Of a stretch of 64,000 bases of DNA, positions 31,185 to 42,210 are shown one piece after another. This DNA comes from Agreia bicolorata (GTDB taxonomy: Bacteria > Actinomycetota > Actinomycetes > Actinomycetales > Microbacteriaceae). Position 1 is the stretch's first letter. Every line of letters begins with the position of its first letter. The stretch covers positions 220,198-284,197 of the forward strand of contig NZ_JYFC01000005.1 in assembly GCF_000938265.1 (NCBI RefSeq). Direction: 5' to 3'. Made by a program: the position numbers and the translations under genes. The notes beneath the pieces are model-generated. The model did no database searches. It was not told the DNA's origin and was given only the letters and a program-made list of their open reading frames with translations.

Positions 31185-34100
31185 CTCGACCAGCGAGCTA
31201 CGCCGACGTCTCGTCGCGGTGAGCGCGAGCCCGAACGCCAAGAGGAGGCCGCCCACGCCCAGCGCGAGCGCCCACGACGCGTCGACCCCGGTGCGGGCTA
31301 GCGTGCCCCCAGCGCCCCCTGCATCGGAGAGGTTCACCGACGGCTTCGCCGAACCGGATCCGGGCTCACCCGTTCCGGGCTGTCCCGTACCCGCAGCCGC
31401 GATGACGACGGTTCTCGAGTTGGCGCTGGCGGTCGAGTACCCCTCGGCCACAGCGGTCGCCGTCACCCCGATGGAGGCGCCGACATCGGTCGCGCTCGGC
31501 GTGTACCGCCCGGAGTCTGCGCCCTCGATGCGTTCACCGTTCTTCGTCCACGCGTACGACAGAGCGGCATCCGCGGGGTCCGACGTCGCGGTCGCCACGA
31601 GCTCGGATCCGACGATGCCATCGCCCAGGATGACGGGCGCCACCGTCGCCGTGCGCACGAAGGTGACGCTGTAACGCGAGACCGTCTCCCCGTCGGCGGC
31701 CGTGACCGTGACGCTCGCCGCGGCATCCGGACCCACGGAAGCCGTCGCCTGGATGATCTCGACCGTGGCCGCGGTATCGACAGGCGAGGCCGTGACGACC
31801 GGCAGGGCCGAGCCCGAGAGGGGCACGGCGTACTCCAGCGTCGAACCGTCGAAGCCGTCGACGGCCGTGCCGTTCACTGAGAGCCGCGCGAGATCCGAGA
31901 CGGAGGCCACGCCCGGGGCCAGGGCGAAGATCTGCACCTCCGACACGATCATGTGCGTGTTCGGATAGGCCGTGAGCACCACGCGCAGCTGTGCTGTCAA
32001 GATGCCAGACAGGGGTACATCGACGACCGGTGCAGACCCGTCGGCGGGCGTCTCAACCGCCGTCGGAGAACCGGGAACCGTCGTCCAGGAACCGGAGGCG
32101 TCCTTGTACTGCACCGCGATCTCCGAGGCCCAGCTCGTGGTTCCGCCGTCTTTGTAGAAGTAGACCTTCGTATGAGTCAGCGGCATCGAGGAGCCCAGGT
32201 CGTAGGTCAGTGTGTCCGAGGCCGACTTCGTTCCGCTTCGCCAGTTCGACCAGCCCTTGTCGCTTGTGACGTCGTTGCGCGTATTGTCCACGGGATAGCC
32301 GGACTCCGTCGACGTCGCCTGTGCCGTCGTCGACGGCAGCGGGGCCACGTTCACCTCACCGGGCTCCGTCAGGATCACAGACAGCGTGGCCGCGAGCGGC
32401 TGCGCAGAGGGGTCATTCGACTGTGCCGTGCCGGGAACGGTGACGACGCCGACCGACGCCAGGCTCTCGGTGGTGACGGCGTCGAAATCCCACGAGACGG
32501 CAGCGTCGAACCGGTTGCTGCTCTGACCGATTCGCGCCGGAACCGTCGCGGGTGCCGCGGCAATGACGGCCTCTCTCGACACCCCGGCGTAGCTCGTCAG
32601 GGAGACGGGGTCGGTCGATGCGAATCCGCCGACCTCGACCGTCGCCACGAGATCGGTGAATGCCGCGCCGAAGAGGTCGGTGCCGGAGCCCGTGATGGTC
32701 AGCGGGCCCGAGTTCCAGTCGACGCCCTGCGTGTTCCAGGTCACCGCGACCGGAGCCCCCGGCCCGGAGTTGTAGAGCGGCGTCACCGTGGCGGGGAGCT
32801 TCGCGGGAATCCCCGCGATGGTGCTCACGGCGACGGGCTCGAAGCCGGAGAGTCTCGTGTCTTGGAACGACCACGCCTGATTGGCGCCGCCGTTCGAGGA
32901 GTACACGTTCACAGGGGCACCCTCGGCAGTCGATGCGCCGGGCACCTCGAGCGCCTGTGGGGAGGCTGCATTCACCAGGCTCCATGTCGCGCCGTCGGTC
33001 GTCGTCAGAATCCATTGCTGGGATGGCGTCGCCGCCGCGTTCTCACGCGTCGAATCGACGAGCAGCGTTCCCTGGCTGTTGGCTGCCAGCACAAGACCGG
33101 ATGCGCTGCGCAGAACGTAGCGCTCCGCATTCGAGGTGCCGTTCGTCACCTTCTCGGCGGTCCAGACCTGCGGGCCGGCAGCTTCGGTGGTCATGGCCAG
33201 GGCCGTGATCGTCGCGCCCGGGGTTGAGCCGGCGGCAGCGCTCGTGTTCGCCGTGATCGCCTTGCCGCTCTGCTTGCCGACGATGCGGTAGGTGTGCCCG
33301 TCTTCGAGAGGAGAGGCGCCCTGGGCGATGCCGCTGACGCCGTCGATCACGAAGGTGCTGACGGACTTTGCGGGAACGGTCACGACGGCCGTCTTGGATG
33401 CGAAGTCGATCGCGACGGGGGCACCCTGGATGAGAGCGTTCTTCGTCGTGTCGTCGGCGGGAGATTCGGTCGTCACGATCGGGGTCAGTGTTGCACCGGG
33501 TGCGATGGTTCCGAATTTCGAGAGGTCGACCGTGATCGTGCGTGCCGTCGAATCGCTGTTGGCGTGAACCAGGGTGACCCCCGTTCCGTCTGCAGACACG
33601 GCCGACGTCGTCTGGGCGTTGGTCGAGGGAATGATGTGGTCGCCCGGGTGGATGTAGTGCGTGAAGTTGCGGAGCGTGTTGTACTTCGCGTTGGTGACGA
33701 TCTTGCACGACGGATCCGCGTCACCGTCCGCCAGACGACGGACAGAGTTTCCGTCGGCATCGCAGTCGAAGTCGATGAGCACACTGCCCCAGTTCAGCTT
33801 CTCGACCTTCTGCATGTTGTAGTAGTCCTCGACCGGCTGCCACAGCACCCAGGCCGAGGGCTCCAGCTCGCGCAGGTCGTCCATAACACGGGTGGCCATG
33901 CCGATGCCGTTGTTCATGTTGGTCTGGTTGTTCACGCCCGTGCCGTCCCAGTCGCCCTCGATCTCGCTCATCCAGAGCGGCTTATCGGCTGTCTTCGCGA
34001 TGTCGCGCACATTGATGCGATTGGATGTGCCGTAGGTGTGCACATTCAGCTGCGACACCGAGTCCTTCGCCTCCTGAGTCCAGCCGTTCCAGTTCGTCAC

Positions 34101-35021
34101 GAAGGTGCCCGGGTTCGTCTCATCCATGGCGGCGATTGTGGCTTTCGTCGTTGTGTCGCTCTTCGCCAGCTCCGCTGACAGCGCCTTGACGACGGCGTCC
34201 TGCATGGCGGGACCGACGTGAGCACCCTCCTGCCCGCCCTTCTTCGGCCATCCGGTGGCGGAGTCGATGTTCGTGCCCCAGTAGTTCGTGTTGGGCTCGT
34301 TGAGGGGCTCGATCGTGTCGAACGAGATGCCTTCCTCTTTCTCTACGGCCTGGGCCGCGGTCTTGAGGTACGTGGCGAAGTCGGCGACCGCAGACGGCTT
34401 GATTTGCTCCGCGCTGGAGTTGAAGCCGCCAGAGACGTATCCGCTCTCGGTCATGAAGTAGGGCGGGGAGTTGCTGAAGGCCTCCCACTTGGTGATCTTG
34501 TTCTTCAGTGCGCTCACCCACCACCGCTGGGTCTTGTCGGCGTCGAGGTTGTAGGAATCGGGATCGCTCGCGTCCCAGGCCGCGGCGTAGGCATCCCGAT
34601 CGGCATAGGTGGACGTGACCTTGGGGCTGCCAGCCGGAGTCGCAAGGTCGGGGTTCCACCACCCCTCGACGGCACCACCGGCACGCAGGTACGGCGGCAC
34701 ATCGGTGGCATTGCCGCCCCCGATGTTGTAGCGGGCGATGTTCAGGTTCAGGCCGTCTTCGCCGAAGACCTTCTCGAGCAGCTCCTGGCGCATGCTGTCG
34801 GGGTAGCCGCCGGTGGCGTTGGCGAACCAGACCAGGCTCGTTCCCCAGCCCTCGAAGGACTCGCCCTGGTAGGCGGGGTTCGGCGTGATCGTGATCGCTG
34901 TGGATTCGGCGGCGCTGGCGGATGGCGCCGCGGTCGCGCCCACTCCCAGTGTCAGGGCGCCGAGAGCCAGGGCCGTGGTGGCTGCGAGCACGCGTCTCTT
35001 CAATGGTGACGTCGTTGTCAT
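31182..35021 (-). CDS. Wall-anchored multi-domain GH30 glycosidase with lectin-type domains
   Basis: This 1279-residue exported protein has a signal peptide (to about residue 38, ending APSASA). A GH30 catalytic domain (about 45-545) shows FEGWGTSLVWFAN, the acid/base E242 in IEPLNEPNTNYWG and the nucleophile E353 in PLWMSEIEGDW; relatives include beta-1,6-galactanases. A ricin-B-like lectin region (about 570-720), bacterial Ig-like modules, a discoidin/CBM32-like domain (about 905-1050), a cadherin-like module and a further Ig-like repeat follow. The C-terminus has LARTG (1241-1245), a hydrophobic helix and a basic tail, an LAXTG signal for a class E sortase. It probably cuts plant or fungal galactan at the cell surface. 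Upstream tandem LacI-type operators suggest sugar induction. The stop lies in a 7-bp repeat array. Confidence 0.9.
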   Translation of the reverse strand: MTTTSPLKRRVLAATTALALGALTLGVGATAAPSASAAESTAITITPNPAYQGESFEGWGTSLVWFANATGGYPDSMRQELLEKVFGEDGLNLNIARYNIGGGNATDVPPYLRAGGAVEGWWNPDLATPAGSPKVTSTYADRDAYAAAWDASDPDSYNLDADKTQRWWVSALKNKITKWEAFSNSPPYFMTESGYVSGGFNSSAEQIKPSAVADFATYLKTAAQAVEKEEGISFDTIEPLNEPNTNYWGTNIDSATGWPKKGGQEGAHVGPAMQDAVVKALSAELAKSDTTTKATIAAMDETNPGTFVTNWNGWTQEAKDSVSQLNVHTYGTSNRINVRDIAKTADKPLWMSEIEGDWDGTGVNNQTNMNNGIGMATRVMDDLRELEPSAWVLWQPVEDYYNMQKVEKLNWGSVLIDFDCDADGNSVRRLADGDADPSCKIVTNAKYNTLRNFTHYIHPGDHIIPSTNAQTTSAVSADGTGVTLVHANSDSTARTITVDLSKFGTIAPGATLTPIVTTESPADDTTKNALIQGAPVAIDFASKTAVVTVPAKSVSTFVIDGVSGIAQGASPLEDGHTYRIVGKQSGKAITANTSAAAGSTPGATITALAMTTEAAGPQVWTAEKVTNGTSNAERYVLRSASGLVLAANSQGTLLVDSTRENAAATPSQQWILTTTDGATWSLVNAASPQALEVPGASTAEGAPVNVYSSNGGANQAWSFQDTRLSGFEPVAVSTIAGIPAKLPATVTPLYNSGPGAPVAVTWNTQGVDWNSGPLTITGSGTDLFGAAFTDLVATVEVGGFASTDPVSLTSYAGVSREAVIAAAPATVPARIGQSSNRFDAAVSWDFDAVTTESLASVGVVTVPGTAQSNDPSAQPLAATLSVILTEPGEVNVAPLPSTTAQATSTESGYPVDNTRNDVTSDKGWSNWRSGTKSASDTLTYDLGSSMPLTHTKVYFYKDGGTTSWASEIAVQYKDASGSWTTVPGSPTAVETPADGSAPVVDVPLSGILTAQLRVVLTAYPNTHMIVSEVQIFALAPGVASVSDLARLSVNGTAVDGFDGSTLEYAVPLSGSALPVVTASPVDTAATVEIIQATASVGPDAAASVTVTAADGETVSRYSVTFVRTATVAPVILGDGIVGSELVATATSDPADAALSYAWTKNGERIEGADSGRYTPSATDVGASIGVTATAVAEGYSTASANSRTVVIAAAGTGQPGTGEPGSGSAKPSVNLSDAGGAGGTLARTGVDASWALALGVGGLLLAFGLALTATRRRRSSLVE

Positions 35022-35079
35022 AGATGGACCTTTCCTCCGTTGGAAATGCCGGCATTCGCGGGAGCCGCCGACGCAATCG

Positions 35080-35093
35080 TGTTAACGCAAACA
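35080..35093. promoter_or_regulatory. LacI-family operator 1 upstream of GH30 gene
   Basis: TGTTAACGCAAACA matches the LacI/GalR operator pattern with a central CG (TGTTxACGxAAACA). It sits 59 nt upstream of the GH30 start and 32 bp, about three helical turns, from a second copy. No LacI gene is in the window. Confidence 0.65.
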
Positions 35094-35111
35094 CTGAGGT
35101 AAATTCAGTGA

Positions 35112-35125
35112 TGTTTACGCAAACA
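35112..35125. promoter_or_regulatory. LacI-family operator 2 upstream of GH30 gene
   Basis: TGTTTACGCAAACA is a near-perfect palindrome differing by one base from operator 1. The pair lies on the same face of the helix and probably binds a dimer pair or a looping repressor. The rest of 35126-35387 shows no gene. Confidence 0.7.
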
Positions 35126-35387
35126 TTTATCCGAGTATGGCCAGCAGACACGAGCCGTGTCAACAGCCTCGGCGTGTCGCAGAAGCGTCGGCGCCGGGAT
35201 ATCCGCGCCGAGCGGGAGCACCGGCATCCGGCATCGCACCAGGCAGACGGTCGGCTGACGGCCGGAGCGTCTGCGTCACGCGGCCGACAGCCGCGAGGTG
35301 CAGCAAACAGCCCCTCCGGATGCCCGGGAACGACCATTCGCCACACCTCACGGAGTCGCGCGGAGTCTTTCTAGAGCCGATTGCGTC

Positions 35388-35443
35388 GAGGTGCGGAGTA
35401 TGGCCGCCTCCGGACCGCGCGAGGCGGCCATACTCCGCACCTC
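35388..35443. terminator. Perfect 23-bp inverted repeat downstream of DUF998 gene
   Basis: Bases 35388-35410 and 35421-35443 are exact reverse complements, beginning GAGGTGCGGAGTATGG, with a 10-nt loop. It lies 8 nt past the minus-strand DUF998 stop, where a terminator is expected, but lacks a U-tract and is much longer than usual. It could instead be an extragenic palindrome or mobile element relic. Confidence 0.6.
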
Positions 35444-35451
35444 AGCGCACC

Positions 35452-36132
35452 TCAGGGCACGGGAGGGCGCCCTCCGCGGCGGGAGACACGGCGTGCACCC
35501 CAACACACGACGAAGGCCCACCCCAGGATGCCCGCCAGGCACACGCGCTCGGTGAGACCGAGAATCGACGGAACCCAGGCGATCGACACTGACAGCAGCA
35601 CGAGTCCGGTAGCGGCCAGGGCGACGAATGCGTTGGCCGCACGCCGCACGCCGGCGAATCGGGGCGCCCCGCGCATCCAGATCGCCAGCAGCAGCATGCC
35701 GGTCAACGCGCACAGGAAGCCGGTCGTCGCGAAGGCGACGTGCACCGCTCCGGTCTCTGTGGTGGGGGCGATGCCGAACTCCCCCGGGCCGTTCACATCG
35801 GTCGGGAAAAACACCAGCGCCGCCGAGCAGGCGCCCGCTAAGCCAAGGAGAACGCACCCGACGAGGCGCAGCGCCGACGGTGCACCAGAGCGACTCACGA
35901 CGAGCACGACGCACAGCGTCATGACCGCCCGGCTCACGAAGTTGAGATTCATGACCCAACCGAACTCACCGACCGCGAGGTTGCTCTCGGCATCCGAGAT
36001 CACGCTGTAATGCGGCGGCAGCGACTGCAGCACGACGTCGACGACGACGTACAGCACAACGAGGGTCATGCCGAGACCGGCGGTACCCCGTGCGAACGGC
36101 GATGGCCGCCCCGACACGGTCGGGGCGGCCAT
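35452..36132 (-). CDS. DUF998-family membrane protein
   Basis: This 226-residue protein has about six transmembrane helices with the DUF998 pattern: GMTLVVLYVVVDVVLQSL, HYSVISDAESNLAVGEFGWV, NLNFVSRAVMTLCVVLVVS and FFPTDVNGPGEFG. The start is uncertain. The ATG at 36132 lies inside the terminator-like hairpin after ilvC, and an internal ATG at 36069 is the alternative; neither has a clear ribosome binding site. Function unknown. Confidence 0.75.
   Translation of the reverse strand: MAAPTVSGRPSPFARGTAGLGMTLVVLYVVVDVVLQSLPPHYSVISDAESNLAVGEFGWVMNLNFVSRAVMTLCVVLVVSRSGAPSALRLVGCVLLGLAGACSAALVFFPTDVNGPGEFGIAPTTETGAVHVAFATTGFLCALTGMLLLAIWMRGAPRFAGVRRAANAFVALAATGLVLLSVSIAWVPSILGLTERVCLAGILGWAFVVCWGARRVSRRGGRPPVP
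36104..36130 (-). terminator. Hairpin terminator candidate after ilvC
   Basis: GGCCGCCCCGAC (36104-36115) pairs perfectly with GTCGGGGCGGCC (36119-36130) around three bases. It starts about 21 nt past the ilvC stop. No U-tract is seen. It overlaps the predicted start codon of the downstream DUF998 gene and could hide it in mRNA. Confidence 0.6.
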
Positions 36133-36151
36133 CGATTCGAGAGCCAGGAGA

Positions 36152-37745
<1,594 letters not shown>

Positions 37746-37748
37746 GGT

Positions 37749-39578
37749 CTACTCCTCATCCCACTCTGGGGCGATCTGCTGTGCGTGTTCGATCAGCGAG
37801 TTGCTGACCCCCTGCGGAACCATCGGCCATACCATGGCGTCTCGGCTCACGATGAAGTCGATCACGACCGGCCGGTCGTTGGTCTCGATCGCGAGCTTGA
37901 TCGCCGCGTCGATCTCCTCGACCTTAGTGACCCTGATTCCGAGAGCGCCGTATGCGTCTGCCAGCTTCACGAAGTCGGGCACCATCTGCGTGCCGTGGCC
38001 GGTGTTGAGGTCGGTGAACGAATGGCGCCCGTCGTAGAACAGGCTCTGCCATTGCCGCACCATGCCGAGCGACGAGTTGTTGATGATCGCGACCTTGATC
38101 GGAATCTTGTTGATCGTGCAGGTCGCGAGTTCCTGATTGGTCATCTGGAAGCATCCGTCACCGTCGATCGCCCACACGAGGCGATCGGGCTCGGCGACCT
38201 TCGCTCCCATGGCTGCGGGAACCGAGTAGCCCATCGTGCCGGCGCCGCCGGAGTTGAGCCACGAATTCGGCCGCTCGTACTTGATGAACTGGGCGGCCCA
38301 CATCTGGTGCTGGCCGACGCCGGATGCATAGATCGCCTCGGGTCCGGACAGCTCGCCGATGCGCTTGATCACATACTGCGGCGAGAGCAGACCGTCGGTG
38401 GGCTCGGCGTAGCCGAGCGGGAACTCGGTCTGCAATCCGCGCAGGTACTCCCACCACTCGTCGATGTCGGGTCGCATCTCCGTGGCGGCGGCCGTGGCCA
38501 CGAACGCCTTGGTGAGATCGGCGATCACGTCTTTCGCGTCGCCCACGATGGGAACGTCGGCCGCGCGGATCTTGCCGATCTCGGCGGGGTCGACGTCGAC
38601 ATGCACGATCTTGGCGTTGGGGGCGAACTCGCTGACCTTTCCCGTGACTCGGTCGTCGAATCGGGCCCCAAGGGCGACGATGAGGTCGCTCTCCTGCAGC
38701 GCGAGAACGGCGGGCACGGTTCCGTGCATGCCAGGCATGCCGAGGTTCTGCTCGTGCGAGTCGGGGAACGCGCCGCGAGCCATCAGCGTCGTGACGACGG
38801 GCGTTCCGGTCGCCTCAGCCAGGACGGCGAGTTCGGCCGAGGCCTGGGCCCGGATGACTCCGCCGCCGACGTAGAAGACGGGCTTCTTCGCCTCGAGGAT
38901 GAGCTGAGCCGCAGCCTGGATCTGCTTGCCGTGCGCCTTCGTCACCGGGCGGTAGCCCGCGAGGTCGACCTTCGGGTTCCACACGAATGGAGCCGAGTTC
39001 TGCTGCGCGTCTTTGGTGATGTCGACGAGAACGGGGCCCGGCCGGCCGGTGGATGCGATGTGATACGCGGCCGCGAGGGTCTCGGGAACGTCCTCCGGCT
39101 TGGTGACCAGGAAGGAGTGCTTGGTGATCGGCATCGTGATTCCCACGATGTCGACCTCCTGGAACGCGTCGGTTCCCATCAGCGTCGAGAAGACCTGTCC
39201 GGTGATGATGAGCACGGGAACAGAGTCCATGTAGGCGTCGGCGATGGCGGTGACCAGGTTGGTCGCGCCGGGGCCAGACGTCGCGATGGCGACGCCGACT
39301 TTGTTGGTCGACGAGGCGTAGCCTTCTGCGGCGTGGCCCGCGCCCTGCTCGTGCCGAACGAGGATGTGCCGGATAGCGGTCGATGCCATGAGCTCGTCGT
39401 AGAACGGAATGATGGCGCCGCCGGGAAGACCGAAGACGTCTTTCACCCCGAGGTGCTCGAGCGAGCGCAGGATTGCGCCCGAACCCGTCAACACTTCAGG
39501 GGCGTTCGCTCCAGCGGAGGAGGTGGCCGGCTTGGGGATCGCCGGAGAGCTTGGCACGGGAGATGGATCCACGGGCAT
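37749..39578 (-). CDS. ilvB: Acetolactate synthase large (catalytic) subunit
   Basis: This ThDP enzyme condenses pyruvate with pyruvate or 2-ketobutyrate. The 609-residue protein has [16 protein letters not shown], catalytic Glu in [36 protein letters not shown] and the ThDP-binding [15 protein letters not shown]...[13 protein letters not shown] Pro/Ala-rich N-terminal stretch of about 30 residues precedes the domain. About 80 nt separate it from ilvD upstream; no attenuator was recognised. Confidence 0.97.
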   Translation of the reverse strand: MPVDPSPVPSSPAIPKPATSSAGANAPEVLTGSGAILRSLEHLGVKDVFGLPGGAIIPFYDELMASTAIRHILVRHEQGAGHAAEGYASSTNKVGVAIATSGPGATNLVTAIADAYMDSVPVLIITGQVFSTLMGTDAFQEVDIVGITMPITKHSFLVTKPEDVPETLAAAYHIASTGRPGPVLVDITKDAQQNSAPFVWNPKVDLAGYRPVTKAHGKQIQAAAQLILEAKKPVFYVGGGVIRAQASAELAVLAEATGTPVVTTLMARGAFPDSHEQNLGMPGMHGTVPAVLALQESDLIVALGARFDDRVTGKVSEFAPNAKIVHVDVDPAEIGKIRAADVPIVGDAKDVIADLTKAFVATAAATEMRPDIDEWWEYLRGLQTEFPLGYAEPTDGLLSPQYVIKRIGELSGPEAIYASGVGQHQMWAAQFIKYERPNSWLNSGGAGTMGYSVPAAMGAKVAEPDRLVWAIDGDGCFQMTNQELATCTINKIPIKVAIINNSSLGMVRQWQSLFYDGRHSFTDLNTGHGTQMVPDFVKLADAYGALGIRVTKVEEIDAAIKLAIETNDRPVVIDFIVSRDAMVWPMVPQGVSNSLIEHAQQIAPEWDEE

Positions 39579-39659
39579 GTTGTTTTCCTAGCTTGGTGCC
39601 TGCACAGCTTGTCGCCTTGCGCTGCAGCAGACGAACGGTGATGAGGGTGGAGCGCGGTA

Positions 39660-41354
39660 CTACCCCGTGATCGCGCCGGTCGCTGCCGACTTCACGAGCT
39701 TCGAGTACTTTGCCAGAACGCCACGGGTATAGCGCGGGGGAAGAGGGGCCCAGCCGTCTCGGCGGGCTGCAAGCTCATCGGCCTCGACGAGTAACTCGAG
39801 GGAGCGAGCGGCGATATCGACCCGTATTAGATCACCATCGCGCACGAAGGCGATAGGACCTGCGTCCACCGCTTCGGGTGCTATGTGGCCGATACACAGT
39901 CCGGTTGTGCCGCCTGAGAATCTGCCGTCGGTCAATAGTAGTACATCTTTGCCGAGGCCTGCTCCCTTGATGGCGGCCGTGATGGCGAGCATCTCGCGCA
40001 TTCCCGGGCCGCCCTTGGGGCCTTCGTAGCGGATCACCACGACGTCTCCGTGGTTGATCAGACCCTCCGTCAGGGCATCCATCGCGGCGCGTTCGCGCTC
40101 GAAGACCTTCGCCGGTCCTTCGAAGACCGCGGCGTCGAATCCGGCCGTCTTGACGACCGCGCCCTCCGGGGCGAGCGAGCCCTTGAGCACCGTGAGGCCG
40201 CCCGTGGGGTGGATGGGGTTGTCGAGCGTGCGCAGCACCTTGCCGTCGAGCTCGGGGATGTCGAGCTCGGCCAGGTTCTCGGCCAGCGTCTTGCCGGTAA
40301 CGGTGAGCACGTCGCCGTGCAGCAGACCTGCGTCGAGCAGGGCCTTCATCAGAACCGGCAGGCCGCCGTGGCGGTCCATGTCGTTCATGACGTACTTGCC
40401 GAAGGGCTTCATGTCGGCGAGATGGGGAATGGTGTCGCCGATGCGGTTGAAGTCGTCGATCGTGAGGTCGACCTCGGCCTCGTAGGCGATCGCGAGAAGG
40501 TGCAGGATGACGTTGGTCGAGCCTCCGAGAGCCATCGCCACGGCGATGGCGTTCTCGAACGCCGGCTTGGTGAGGATGTCGCGGGTCGTGATTCCGAGGC
40601 GCAGCATGTTGACGACGGCCTCGCCGCTGCGGTGCGCGTAGTAGTCGCGACGACGGTCGGCAGAAGCGGGAGAGGCGGAACCGGGCAGGCTCATACCGAG
40701 GGCCTCGGCGACGCTCGCCATGGTGTTCGCCGTGTACATGCCGCCGCACGCGCCCTCGCCCGGCGCGAACGCGCACTCGATGCGTTTGGCGTCCGCCTCG
40801 CTCATGGTGCCGGCCTTCACTCCACCGACCGCCTCGAACGAGTCGATGATCGTGATGTCCTTCTCGGTGCCGTCGGAGAGCTTCACCCAGCCGGGCGCAA
40901 TCGAGCCGGCATAGAGGAAGACACTGGCGAGGTCGAGGCGAGCAGCGGCCATGAGCATGCCGGGCAGCGACTTGTCGCATCCGGCCAGAAGAACTGAGCC
41001 GTCGAGGCGCTCGGCCTGCATAACGACCTCGACGCTGTCGGCGATGACCTCGCGCGACACGAGGGAGAAGTGCATTCCCTCGTGGCCCATCGAGATGCCG
41101 TCGGAGACGGAGATGGTGCCGAACTGAAGCGGGTAGCCGCCGCCCGAGTGCACGCCCTCTTTGGCGCCCTGCGCGAGGCGGTCGAGCGACAGGTTGCAGG
41201 GGGTGATCTCGTTCCACGAGCTGGCGATACCGATCTGCGGCTTCTCCCAGTCGGCGTCTCCCATGCCGACGGCCCGAAGCATTCCGCGCGAGGTGGTGGC
41301 TTCGATTCCATCGGTGACGACGCGACTGCGCGGCTTCATGTCTATTTCGGGCAT
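39660..41354 (-). CDS. ilvD: Dihydroxy-acid dehydratase
   Basis: This Fe-S dehydratase performs the third common step of branched-chain amino acid synthesis. The 564-residue protein shows [28 protein letters not shown] with the first cluster Cys, [28 protein letters not shown] and the C-terminal [17 protein letters not shown] with its phosphate-binding loop. Placement before ilvB suggests an ilvD-ilvB-ilvN-ilvC unit. Confidence 0.97.
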   Translation of the reverse strand: MPEIDMKPRSRVVTDGIEATTSRGMLRAVGMGDADWEKPQIGIASSWNEITPCNLSLDRLAQGAKEGVHSGGGYPLQFGTISVSDGISMGHEGMHFSLVSREVIADSVEVVMQAERLDGSVLLAGCDKSLPGMLMAAARLDLASVFLYAGSIAPGWVKLSDGTEKDITIIDSFEAVGGVKAGTMSEADAKRIECAFAPGEGACGGMYTANTMASVAEALGMSLPGSASPASADRRRDYYAHRSGEAVVNMLRLGITTRDILTKPAFENAIAVAMALGGSTNVILHLLAIAYEAEVDLTIDDFNRIGDTIPHLADMKPFGKYVMNDMDRHGGLPVLMKALLDAGLLHGDVLTVTGKTLAENLAELDIPELDGKVLRTLDNPIHPTGGLTVLKGSLAPEGAVVKTAGFDAAVFEGPAKVFERERAAMDALTEGLINHGDVVVIRYEGPKGGPGMREMLAITAAIKGAGLGKDVLLLTDGRFSGGTTGLCIGHIAPEAVDAGPIAFVRDGDLIRVDIAARSLELLVEADELAARRDGWAPLPPRYTRGVLAKYSKLVKSAATGAITG

Positions 41355-41373
41355 GTTACGAGTTTAGAACCAC

Positions 41374-42210
41374 TCACGGCGCGGAAGTGCACGCCTCCGC
41401 GCGGAACTGTGCGAGCAGCGCGAGCACCTGCGCGACCTCAGCTTCGTCGCTGACGCGGAACTCGGCGATGGTCTTGCCTGCGCCGCTCTTCAGCCCGAAG
41501 TCGCCGCTGCGCAGCACCGCGAACGCGTCTTCGTCAGTCACGTCGTCGCCCGCATAGAGCACGGCCGTCGCCTTCGTGTACTCCTTCAAGTGCAGCAGCG
41601 CCTCGCCCTTCGTGGTCGAGCGGATCGAGAACTCGAGCACGTTCTTGCCCTCGCGCACCGTGAGGCCCTCGATCTCGGACTTCGTCTCGGCCAGGGCCAT
41701 CAGATGGGCCTGCCGACTGCCCTCCTCGGATGCGAGACGCGTGTGCAGCGCGAAGCCCGCTGGCTTCGATTCGATCCACACGTCGTCGACCCGTTCTGCC
41801 ACGTCTTCGAGAACATCGCTGAGCACATCGACCTGGGCCAGCTCCTGTGTATCGAGCGTCAGGCGAGTTGGGCTGTCGAGCCGGATCTCGACACCGTGCG
41901 ACCCCACGAGGAGCACGTCGTCGGGCAGGTCGGTCACGTGTTCGAGGCTCTCCATCGCACGACCCGAGATGAGCGCTACTCGCGTGGAATCGAGCTTCAA
42001 CAGGTCGAGGAGAGCCTTCCGAGCCTCGGGCAGCGCCCGGGCATGGCTCGGCACGTCGACCTCTGGCGCGAGAGTGCCGTCGAAGTCGAGTGCGACGAGC
42101 AGGCGCTCAGTTCGTGCCAGCTCGCGCAGGCGAGAGATCAGTTCGTCGGTCTCATCGGGCTGGATGCCGGACTCGCCGACATGGCCTGCGGTGCTCGACG
42201 GAGTGCTCAT
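41374..42210 (-). CDS. otsB: Trehalose-6-phosphate phosphatase
   Basis: This 278-residue HAD-type phosphatase has the nucleophile motif LLVALDFDGTLAPEVD (DxDGT), ALISGRAMESLEHV, VGSHGVEI and the terminal YAGDDVTDEDAF (acidic motif). It removes phosphate from trehalose 6-phosphate made by OtsA. The ATG at 42210 overlaps the otsA stop by 4 nt (ATGA), which fixes the start. Confidence 0.95.
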   Translation of the reverse strand: MSTPSSTAGHVGESGIQPDETDELISRLRELARTERLLVALDFDGTLAPEVDVPSHARALPEARKALLDLLKLDSTRVALISGRAMESLEHVTDLPDDVLLVGSHGVEIRLDSPTRLTLDTQELAQVDVLSDVLEDVAERVDDVWIESKPAGFALHTRLASEEGSRQAHLMALAETKSEIEGLTVREGKNVLEFSIRSTTKGEALLHLKEYTKATAVLYAGDDVTDEDAFAVLRSGDFGLKSGAGKTIAEFRVSDEAEVAQVLALLAQFRAEACTSAP

